NCBI GenBank assembly: GCA_905221615.1
Contig: CAJNDT010001238.1
Coordinates: 1 to 64,000 of the forward strand
Source of the DNA: Symbiodinium sp. CCMP2592
Taxonomy: Eukaryota; Sar; Dinophyceae; Suessiales; Symbiodiniaceae
Direction: 5' to 3'
DNA: 64,000 bases
Shown here: positions 47,291 through 55,800 of the stretch, in pieces
How the letters are laid out: every line of letters begins with the position of its first letter
Numbering within the stretch: position 1 is the first letter of the stretch
Notes under the pieces: generated by a model
The model's database searches: none
What the model saw: only the letters and a program-made list of their open reading frames with translations
What the model was told of the DNA's origin: nothing
Made by a program: the position numbers and the translations under genes

Positions 47291-48493
47291 ATGTCGTCCC
47301 CCAGCTTGGAACAAATCCTCAAAGAGGAAAAAGTTCCGGATCTCATTGCAGGGCAGCTCACTTCGCAACTTACGGTCCGCTCCTTTCCTTGCATCTGCGA
47401 AGGTGTGGAAACTCTGCCGGATTGCATCAAGGATGTCCTGGACGCCCCGGGCCAGGCTCTCCTTACCACTGTCACTCTGGCATGCTTGAAGGCAGCATAT
47501 CATCGCTGCATTTCTTCTGTGATTTCGGCGACACCCTCAGCGACGTCTGCACCCCCTGCCACTGGCAGTGGAGCTCTCAGTACATCTTCGTGGTCAGAGC
47601 CTTTTCCTGCGAAGTTGAGCATTGATCGAGTGAATGCCATGAAAGCTACATTCGAAGCTTCATATCCCTCCGAAATTCTCGATGCATCCAGCATGCCCTC
47701 GTCAAGGCTACTTGCATCCTGCAACAAGCAAGTGCAGGACAAGCACTATTCTTACATTGCATGGAAGTTTCGACTCAGCGAAGAGAAACAGGAAGATGTT
47801 ACATCTTCCAGACCGAAAAAGATCGCACGTCTCGACGACTTCATTTTTGACGACGTGCCCTGCAGGGATATAGCTGATACTGGCGTGTCGCAAATGTTCC
47901 TTTCGCATTTGTTAGACTTGATCGCCTTTGCATTTTGTTTGCTTGAAGTCGGTCACCTCAGTTCCTTTCGTGCATACAACAAGCTTTTCATAAAGCTTGC
48001 ATTCCATCGTCCGCCACCAGAGTCAGGGCTGCGAAGCCCTAACGTCACGGAAATGCAGGCAGCGGACCGTGAAGCGTGGAAATGCATTTGCGATCTTGTG
48101 AACAAAGGTTGGTGCATGGATGATGCATTGCACGAGATTGTGCAAGTCCGCTGCATTTTGCAGAGTCACCTGCAGCCGCGGGTTTTCATTCAGAAAACCA
48201 AAAGGCCCAGCACCGGGTCAGGCAACACACCTCAGCCTGACAAAACCCACCCAAAGGGCAAAGGCGGCAAGGGCAAGGGCAAGAATGGTAAATCGAAGGA
48301 CACCCGCGACCAGAATGGCCCCAAGTGGATGGTTTCATTTTATGAGAACGGAGTTCAGAAGCAGATGTGCAAGCGATGGAACCTTCGCTCTGGTTGCAAG
48401 TTGGATGACTGTACATTCGTACATGGTTGTGCTGTTGACGTTGGCGGCCGACCTTGCGGGAAGGATCATCCAGCTTACATGCACAAGTCCTGA
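47291..48493 (+). CDS. Gag-like protein of the YR element with CCCH zinc finger
   Basis: ATG 47291 (MSSPSLEQILKEEKVPDL). A helical body with SYIAWKFRLSEE and a Lys/Gly-rich basic stretch (KGGKGKGKNGKSKD) leads to a C-x8-C-x5-C-x3-H finger (CKRWNLRSGCKLDDCTFVH, nt 48367-48425), a CCCH type normally binding RNA. It ends at TGA 48491-48493; the same frame continues as Pol. It likely packages the element RNA. Confidence 0.75.
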   Translation: MSSPSLEQILKEEKVPDLIAGQLTSQLTVRSFPCICEGVETLPDCIKDVLDAPGQALLTTVTLACLKAAYHRCISSVISATPSATSAPPATGSGALSTSSWSEPFPAKLSIDRVNAMKATFEASYPSEILDASSMPSSRLLASCNKQVQDKHYSYIAWKFRLSEEKQEDVTSSRPKKIARLDDFIFDDVPCRDIADTGVSQMFLSHLLDLIAFAFCLLEVGHLSSFRAYNKLFIKLAFHRPPPESGLRSPNVTEMQAADREAWKCICDLVNKGWCMDDALHEIVQVRCILQSHLQPRVFIQKTKRPSTGSGNTPQPDKTHPKGKGGKGKGKNGKSKDTRDQNGPKWMVSFYENGVQKQMCKRWNLRSGCKLDDCTFVHGCAVDVGGRPCGKDHPAYMHKS

Positions 48494-51400
48494 AACAGCC
48501 CGAAACCTGTGGAGGGACAGTTTTCCGGGCTTTCAACACATGCACCCTCACCTGTTCCATCGGCAGGTCATACAGCTACATCTGATGCTGACATTCTTGA
48601 CTTGCTTCAGCAGTCCTTTACATCAACAACTGTGAAGTACAGATGGCAGGCTATTGAGGGGGACCGTGCAGATGCCGCCTACTTTAACCTCGGTGGTTTC
48701 TCGCAGTCGGTGCGTTTTGGATTGACACATCATACATTCCAATTTCAGCACATCTTGTGCCGACTTAATGCTTGGTTATGCATGCTCTTTCCATTGGGTA
48801 CATGGACTTCTCTATGCATCTCTCACAACGAGGTGCTAAAAGTTCATCGCGATACATCCAACGAGCCCGGCACCCTCAACTACACTGTTGCCCTGGGGGA
48901 CTTTTCGGGCGGAGGTTTACTGCTGGAATCTTCATCGGGCGATAAATCCTTGCGTGTCGAAGCCTTACAGAAGTGCATCAACTTTTCATTGGTTGACACC
49001 AGGTCTTCTCCCCTTGCATTTGATGGTGGTCTTTGGCACGCCACTGAGCCCTTCAGGGGCGACAGGTGGGTCATCACGGCCTACACCTGCAGGCGTTTAG
49101 CTGAATTTCAGTCATCAGATGTTGATGCATTGCGTATGTGGGGGTTTCCCCTGCCTGGCGAATCCTTACCTCGTCGGATGCCTCAACCTCAGGCGGTCGA
49201 ACTGCCTCAGCCCGTTCTTCCGAAGAAGTTCTGCCTTTTGCTGGCTTCACAACATGCTGAGGTACTTCGTGCTGGCCTCTCAACTGCTGGAGTTCCTCAT
49301 GTTTGCATTCAGTCTCTGGATCAGGAACATGCCAGAAACTGCATTTTTCGTTGTGCTGGTGAGGGTGTCTTTGCCTCCATTTTTCTGGTTTATTCACCCC
49401 ACTGGAGCGAGAGCCACACTCGTTGGGTACTCCAACTTTGCAAGGTGGCACACTCTGCAGGTGCAACGGTGCATTTTGACATTTCTGGTTGGAGCCAATG
49501 CTGGTCCGATCAACTTTTCCTACACTGCATTTCCACCGGCCTTCAAAACATTGTGCAGGTACCGGCATGTGCTTACAAGGGGGTTGGTGGTAGCCCCTGG
49601 ATCATGGTCTCTTCGTCGCCTTCTTTCTCTGCTTTGGGGCACCTATGCTGTTGTAGTAGATGCAGTGCGACCTCCACGATCTCTGATTATCCTCCTGCAT
49701 TCGTGGATGCACTTTGCGACATACTTTTGATATCCAACCTTCGCAAATGCTCAGGTCAATGCGAGTTCTCCATCGATGAGGCCTGGTCCTGCATTCCGGT
49801 CAAACAGTGCGATGCTTCCCCACATGCTTGGGTGGATGGTGGTGGCCTAAACAGCCGCCCGGACTGGAGTGGCCAGGACCGCTCCACCAAGGACATTTTC
49901 AAATCACTTCGTCATGCATTGATTACCTGGTGTGGCAAGGCATGCATTCCTTCCAGGCTGCGGCATAAGCTTTTGCATCCTTCTGAGGCTCATCTGTTCT
50001 CTGACACTGAGCTTGGCGACATTCGTGGGTTCTTTAGTACCTGGTTGGCGTCTCAGGGTTGTTCCGATGTCGACTGGTCCATTAAGGATGGACAGCCATA
50101 TTGCCTGAAAGCTCTGTCTGCATTATCCTCGGCACTTCAGGATGCGGATATGACTCTTTTCAATGCATTGCTCAGTGGGGTTCCCACTGGCTTCAAACAC
50201 GACATCCCCCTTTCGGGGGTTTTCGCTCCCTCAGGTCGCACTGCTTCTGATGATGCATTGACCGTATGTGAAGAAAATTGGCAGGGAGCCGAGGACGACC
50301 CGGTCCTCCTCGAGGAACTTGTCAAAATCGAGGTGGACCAAGGCTGGCTGCGATGCATTGAGTCTTTGGAAGCTGCACGCCAGATCTGGCCCAATGTTGC
50401 TGTCGGCAAGCTTAATATCGTACATTCTGAAGGCCGTAAACCGCGACTCGTGGTGGATTCCTCCATTTGTGGTACAAATGCATCATGCCTTATTCCTGAG
50501 CGGTCTGCACTCCCTACTTTACAGACTATACAGACTTCATGGCCGTTGCGTGGGAAACATGAGCCACTCGCTGCTTGGTCTCTGGATGTGCAAGCTGCAC
50601 ACAAGTCCATTATGGTTCGGGAGTCCGAGCAGGGCCTCCTCGGCATCCGGGTAGGCCCCAAGCTTTATTTCTATTCAGTGTGTCCATTCGGTGCTGCTTT
50701 TTCTGCTTTCTGGTTTGCTAGACTTGGTGCATTCTTCGTTCGGACACTACATCGCTTGATTTTCATTGCTCATTTCCTCGCCATGTACGTGGACGATTTA
50801 CTTGGCTTCCAATCTGCATCGGTGGCGGAGATGAGTTTTTGCATTACCCTCTGTTTCTGTGGTGCTTTTTCCATTCCTTTGTCGTGGAAGAAATTGCAGT
50901 TCGGCTGCTCCATCCGCTGGATAGGGTGGGAGCTCGATTTTGGCATGGGGTGCGTTTGCATTCCGTCTGACAAGCTGGAGAGATTACATTCAGTTATAGT
51001 CACTGCTCTCCGTGGTAAATACACGGATCGTGTTACATTGAGCAAGTTGTGTGGCATGATGCAATGGCTTTTCAAGCTGTTTCCATTGGCCAGGCCCTGG
51101 CTCAGGTCACTTTACCAGGACCTCAACACTCCTCGTGCAACCAACTTCAGTGTTCGTCAAACCGACTGGCAGTCCTTCATTTCATGTCTCAATGATACCT
51201 TGCATCTTGTGAGGTTACCCACTGGATCCGCCATTACAGTGGGCAGCAAGGTGCTTGCAGTGAGACATCGCAAAGTTAGCACCAAGCGCGAACTTTTGTC
51301 TTGCAACATTGGTGATAAGGATATCTGGCTTCGCATTACTGATTCGGCCTCAAAACGCCGTGCATTGAGCCCAGCTTCTCGCAACTTATTGTTTTTCTGG

Positions 51401-52045
51401 CTGCAGTGGTCTTCATTGCCCCCTATCTGGCGATCCCTTCGTCCAATTGACACTATCATGGTGGAGGCTGCCGCCGATGCTATGGGCAATGGCCGTACAT
51501 TTGCTATTGGCGGCTACATTGCTTTACCGGCTGGGGAATTCTGGTTCTCTGAGAGATTTACTGTGGAGGACTTTGCATTTGCAGAGCTTCCTCTTAAGTC
51601 CGAGGCGCACAAGGACATTACTTGCTACGAATGCTTGGGTCAGATTGCATTGGTTTGGCTTTTGAGTGCAGTTAACCCAGGATGCAGGCTTTCTGTTCGC
51701 ATGCATTCCTGGTGTGACAACAGTGGTGCCGAGGCCACAGCAAACAAACTTTTTACGACTTCATGGCCTCTTGCTGCATTTGTGCAGCGACTAGCCATTT
51801 TGAGTAGCTTTACTGGTGTGCATCTTGACGTGCATCACATTGCAGGTCCTAAGAATGTGGAAGCGGACTTTTTGAGCCGTTGGCTTCCTCCTGCTCCATT
51901 ACCTGATCGGTGGAGCATGTCGCGTCGTCGACGTATTCCTTTAACCTCATTATGGACTGCGTCGCCTTCCATTTCCCTTTCGCCGGAGGGCTGGAAGCCT
52001 CCTTTTCGCGTTCCGAGTGTTTCTCCATTAGGAGCAGCACTCTAA
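48494..52045 (+). CDS. YR element Pol: 2OG-Fe(II) dioxygenase-like domain, RT and RNase H
   Basis: In frame with Gag after one TGA; the first ATG is about 90 codons in, so readthrough or reinitiation is needed. N-terminal domain (nt about 48640-49095): VHRDTSNEPGTLNYTVALG (HxD iron ligands, nt 48844), GDFSGGGLLLE, then FDGGLWHATEPF (distal His, nt 49036) and GDRWVITAYT (2OG-binding Arg), the double-stranded beta-helix signature closest by eye to TET/JBP oxygenases. About 370 residues of unknown function follow. The RT is at nt 50290-51120 (KPRLVVDSSICG, WSLDVQAAHKSI, AMYVDDLLGFQ nt 50780). RNase H follows (VEAAADAMGNGRTFAIGG, CDNSGAEA, GPKNVEADFLSRW). It copies element RNA; the dioxygenase may oxidise bases in its DNA. 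Confidence 0.85.
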   Translation, partial: NSPKPVEGQFSGLSTHAPSPVPSAGHTATSDADILDLLQQSFTSTTVKYRWQAIEGDRADAAYFNLGGFSQSVRFGLTHHTFQFQHILCRLNAWLCMLFPLGTWTSLCISHNEVLKVHRDTSNEPGTLNYTVALGDFSGGGLLLESSSGDKSLRVEALQKCINFSLVDTRSSPLAFDGGLWHATEPFRGDRWVITAYTCRRLAEFQSSDVDALRMWGFPLPGESLPRRMPQPQAVELPQPVLPKKFCLLLASQHAEVLRAGLSTAGVPHVCIQSLDQEHARNCIFRCAGEGVFASIFLVYSPHWSESHTRWVLQLCKVAHSAGATVHFDISGWSQCWSDQLFLHCISTGLQNIVQVPACAYKGVGGSPWIMVSSSPSFSALGHLCCCSRCSATSTISDYPPAFVDALCDILLISNLRKCSGQCEFSIDEAWSCIPVKQCDASPHAWVDGGGLNSRPDWSGQDRSTKDIFKSLRHALITWCGKACIPSRLRHKLLHPSEAHLFSDTELGDIRGFFSTWLASQGCSDVDWSIKDGQPYCLKALSALSSALQDADMTLFNALLSGVPTGFKHDIPLSGVFAPSGRTASDDALTVCEENWQGAEDDPVLLEELVKIEVDQGWLRCIESLEAARQIWPNVAVGKLNIVHSEGRKPRLVVDSSICGTNASCLIPERSALPTLQTIQTSWPLRGKHEPLAAWSLDVQAAHKSIMVRESEQGLLGIRVGPKLYFYSVCPFGAAFSAFWFARLGAFFVRTLHRLIFIAHFLAMYVDDLLGFQSASVAEMSFCITLCFCGAFSIPLSWKKLQFGCSIRWIGWELDFGMGCVCIPSDKLERLHSVIVTALRGKYTDRVTLSKLCGMMQWLFKLFPLARPWLRSLYQDLNTPRATNFSVRQTDWQSFISCLNDTLHLVRLPTGSAITVGSKVLAVRHRKVSTKRELLSCNIGDKDIWLRITDSASKRRALSPASRNLLFFWLQWSSLPPIWRSLRPIDTIMVEAAADAMGNGRTFAIGGYIALPAGEFWFSERFTVEDFAFAELPLKSEAHKDITCYECLGQIALVWLLSAVNPGCRLSVRMHSWCDNSGAEATANKLFTTSWPLAAFVQRLAILSSFTGVHLDVHHIAGPKNVEADFLSRWLPPAPLPDRWSMSRRRRIPLTSLWTASPSISLSPEGWKPPFRVPSVSPLGAAL

Positions 52046-52114
52046 TCACCTTGTCGCACGTTTTTCATTTGGTGGAATTGATGCGCGACTTCGGTTCTCT
52101 GGCAGATTGCATTT

Positions 52115-52325
52115 GGGAGAAAACATGCAGACCCTTTTCACAGGCAGCTTCTTGCTGCTGAAGCTCGGATCTGCATTTCCCGCCAGAGAACAAAGGAGCG
52201 AGTGTTGTGCGAGTGACTGCATCAATTCCATTTGAATATTTCCATTTGAATATTTCTTGCTTATATGTATTTCCATTACATATAAAGCTGCAAATAGGAA
52301 GCAGCTGCGAATACATTAGCCGAAC
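52115..52325 (+). repeat. Split repeat B1
   Basis: 211 bp identical to 52644-52854. Contains a doubled CCATTTGAATATTT and a 9-bp stem TTATATGTA/TACATATAA (52261-52285). Confidence 0.95.
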
Positions 52326-52455
52326 GGTATGTGTGCTTGCTCACGAGTGTTTGGTAATGTTTTGCATGCTTGCTGCACTCATGACATTCCATGTGCATTG
52401 CAGCAAGCAGGCTCGCAGCTGCCAACTCGCCTGCATAGCGGGCAGAAACTTTTGT
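52326..52455 (+). repeat. Split repeat A2
   Basis: 130 bp identical to 42840-42969, directly abutting B1. Confidence 0.95.
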
Positions 52456-52643
52456 CCCACCCACCTCTTCCCTTTTTCTGGGTGCGAGTGCTGGCGTTTG
52501 CACTCTTACACTGTTTTCGCATTGCTTGCATTTGCATTTGTTCTGCCTCTATATGGTCTGTCCTTTAAAAGGATCGGTCCATCTGCATTCTCTCTCTCCA
52601 TGGCAGGTCGGTGCCTTTTGATGCACCTAGATCCCATCGGGGG

Positions 52644-52854
52644 GGGAGAAAACATGCAGACCCTTTTCACAGGCAGCTTCTTGCTGCTGAAGCTCGGATC
52701 TGCATTTCCCGCCAGAGAACAAAGGAGCGAGTGTTGTGCGAGTGACTGCATCAATTCCATTTGAATATTTCCATTTGAATATTTCTTGCTTATATGTATT
52801 TCCATTACATATAAAGCTGCAAATAGGAAGCAGCTGCGAATACATTAGCCGAAC
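52644..52854 (+). repeat. Split repeat B2
   Basis: 211 bp identical to B1. It ends at GCCGAAC, where host sequence begins. Confidence 0.95.
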
Positions 52855-52890
52855 TGCAGCGTCCGGAAAAACTCAGGATCAGGAGCTGAC

Positions 52891-55800
52891 CTTGCACCAA
52901 CTTTGCGGAGGCAGTCGCACGCTGCAGGTCAAGTAGATCTTCGGCTTGATCGGCATGATCTTGGGCGGTGTCCCGCTCACCGTCACCTGCAACATAAACA
53001 ATGACAGCTGAACCAAAGTAATCTGCTCAATGACACGATTGACTCCACGGAGGATGCCCGACAACCTTTTATCGTTTGCTGCTGCAACAGTAATTATACA
53101 GACATAATGAAAAGCCCGCAGTGGTTGCAGCACGACGGCCTCCCAAGCCACAGTGGCAATCTTGTTGCGGGGCAAGCGGTCATAGTTACCACTGAAGAGA
53201 GCGGCGAGGGAGACAGCACGGACATTCTCTGTCTCCTCTTTGCTCAACGCTGCTGGCTTGAAGACACTCGTCTTGCAGCTCACGGTCGGGGCCACATCAT
53301 ATCTGAACCCAAACAGGGCTTCGTCATCATCAAGCTGGGTCGCGGCATCTTCTGGCGCAGCAGCAGTCTTGGATGACAGGTCATGTTGAATCTCACCTCT
53401 AGATTAATAAGCATAGCAAGCAAGCAGCAGGAGGCTTGGGCAGCACCACGTGGGACTCCAGCTCCACATTCACGAGGCCCTCCTCCGTGGCCTAGTAACG
53501 CAAACCAGGCTTTTAATAACCTTCCACATCACGAAGCCACCCAGTCCTACTTCATCATCATCACCATCAATCATCATTGTCGTCATTAGACTGACACTGA
53601 GAATCATCACATTCATTTAAGTCTGCCCTTCAAAACTTACACCGGCATCATGTGATGTCAGGACCCAATGCACAATCCCGCTGCGCTACGAGTGCTAGCA
53701 TGCTTCTTAATCTGTCAATCGTGGGCGGCCTTCAGCCGCAGCAATTCGCATAGTGGCAATGCTGACTTGTTCACGACAACGAGCTCCTTGTCGCTGCCCA
53801 ATCGCCATGGCACCCCGGAGCTTTCCTCCAGCACGTTTCCTGGAATCAGCGGGCTCTCGCATTAAAACCTGCTTCAATGCCGGAACACTCGTGCAATGGT
53901 TGTTTAGCACTCAGTAGTGGTACCACTCGTCGTGCCAAATACATGATTCTTATTGTCTTCTTTTGGAATCTCACACTTCATTTAAAACTAAGGGGTGTGC
54001 TTGTTGCTTTGATTCGATATTCTTATTTCAGACGAGGAGCGAACAGGACGGTCCGAGTAACTGCCCATCCCAAACCCACAAAGTTCAGAGCAGCAAAGAT
54101 CCAGAGGGGAGTCGCTGGTGTTGCCGATCCACAAGGCGTACTCGGCCGTGATCATGATGCTCGGCTTGCCGGGGCGCCCAGTGACCATGGAAAGCCTGAG
54201 TCAGGTGCCATGAGCAGCAGGACACACACACACAGATCTAAACATGTACGCTAATTTTTCGAATTTAGGGCTAAGTTCCTGTTACAAAGTTAGGGTTTCG
54301 GGGTTTAGGCATTTGGGGGTTTAGTAAAAGGGGTTTAGGATTCGGGATGAAAAGTTAAAGGCTTCTGATTCTGGGCTTTGGGCTAATAATTACACGCATT
54401 GCGACCTTGCATGCTCAGAACAAATTTTTCAATCAATGATTCAAACCTTAAGAGCCATCAGACTGGTAGCATGGTCTCGTTCAGCTCTGCGACGGGGACC
54501 GTTGCGAGGTCCACGCACCGCTCAACGTCCAGCGGCTCTCCATCCTGCGAGTAGTCGCACTCCGCAGCCAGGCGCTGGGTCTGCTGGCTGACCGAAGAGG
54601 CCTGTCGGCCCATCTGGCTCAGAGCTCGCGGCTTCGGGAACTCATTCAAAAACTCCTGGCGCAATGCCAGGAGCTTTGCATGCTCCGGGGTACCGCACGG
54701 AAACTTGTCCTCAAGCGAAGACGGCCATATGGGCTTGGAGCCCTGCAAGGAAAGGATCTGCAGCTGCACGGTCGCCGCCTCCAAATCGACATCATCTCCA
54801 GCGCGTCTCTTTGCAGGGGCGGCGCTGCTGTTATCCCACCAGGAGTAGATCTTGCCGCTGAGCTCCGCTTTCACATCAGCATGCTCCGGGCGGAAGAGGC
54901 CGACGTAGCGCATGCAACTCTTGCCTTCGCTCGCAATCATCTTGTTCACGGCCGCGCGGGCAAACTCGGCTTGCCTGCAGGAGCAACCCTTCGAATTTCA
55001 AGTATTATATGATGGTTTGACTGAAAGAAAGGAATCAACATATCAGTTCAGGTCCAACCTGTTGGGACAGAGGTCCACGATCACCAGCCTGTCCGTTTCG
55101 GAGAAGCCCATGCCATCCATGAAAGCATCGAGGATGCCCTCATGCAGCGGCACTCCCTTCCTGTTCGTATGATGGCGCACTCATGTTCTGATTCGGATAA
55201 CAGACCACTGGCTCACAGGAATGAATCAGTCAAATACAAAAACCCTTATCTTTCGATGTGACCGAAACGCCCACGCGACCGACCCTGTGACACACGAGTT
55301 AAACTTGACCCCAATCCTGACAACCTATTTAGTATGGTTCTCCTGCTAATGATTACCGATATTTTTTTATGGTTCACACCCACTAAGTTTAAAAGAACCT
55401 TTCAGTAGTATTAGAAAAGAAACAAACTCTTTGTAAATGCCCGAAGTCTGACCTTCGGACTCAGTTTGTTGCCCAGATGCTGCTCTATCCTCGCCGCAGG
55501 GCCAGGCCGCGAGGTCTCGTAGCCCAGGAAGTCCGCGACTTTCAGGAGCGGGAAGGGTCCCATTCGGCACTCTTGCAAGACTCGCGAAGCGCTCCAGCTT
55601 GTTGCATCGAAGCCACTGAAGAGGCAGGTCAAGCAGGTTTGCGTCAGGGACCGCTTGTCAGATGCACTTGCGTCGGCAGGCTTCTCGAAAAGCAGGGCTG
55701 TCACGGAGTCTGCATTGATCTTTGCCTTCAGCAACAAGTCCTCCACGGTCCGCCTGTGCTTGACGCTCGTTGACGAAGCCATCGAGCGATGCGGCAGCGG

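Larger units (their letters stand above)
42840..52854 (+). mobile_element. DIRS/Ngaro-type tyrosine-recombinase retrotransposon
   Basis: Split direct repeats in the order A1 (42840-42969), coding region, B1 (52115-52325), A2 (52326-52455), 188-bp spacer, B2 (52644-52854). A copies (130 bp) and B copies (211 bp) are identical as far as I could compare. The coding region contains a tyrosine recombinase instead of a DDE integrase, plus Gag and an RT-RNase H of DIRS style. No target duplication is seen, as expected for this group. This combination defines a YR retrotransposon of PAT/Ngaro layout. Confidence 0.9.

Noticed and set aside
49074..49730. ORFs in other frames inside YR Pol
   Set aside because: Shadows of the intact RT/dioxygenase frame.
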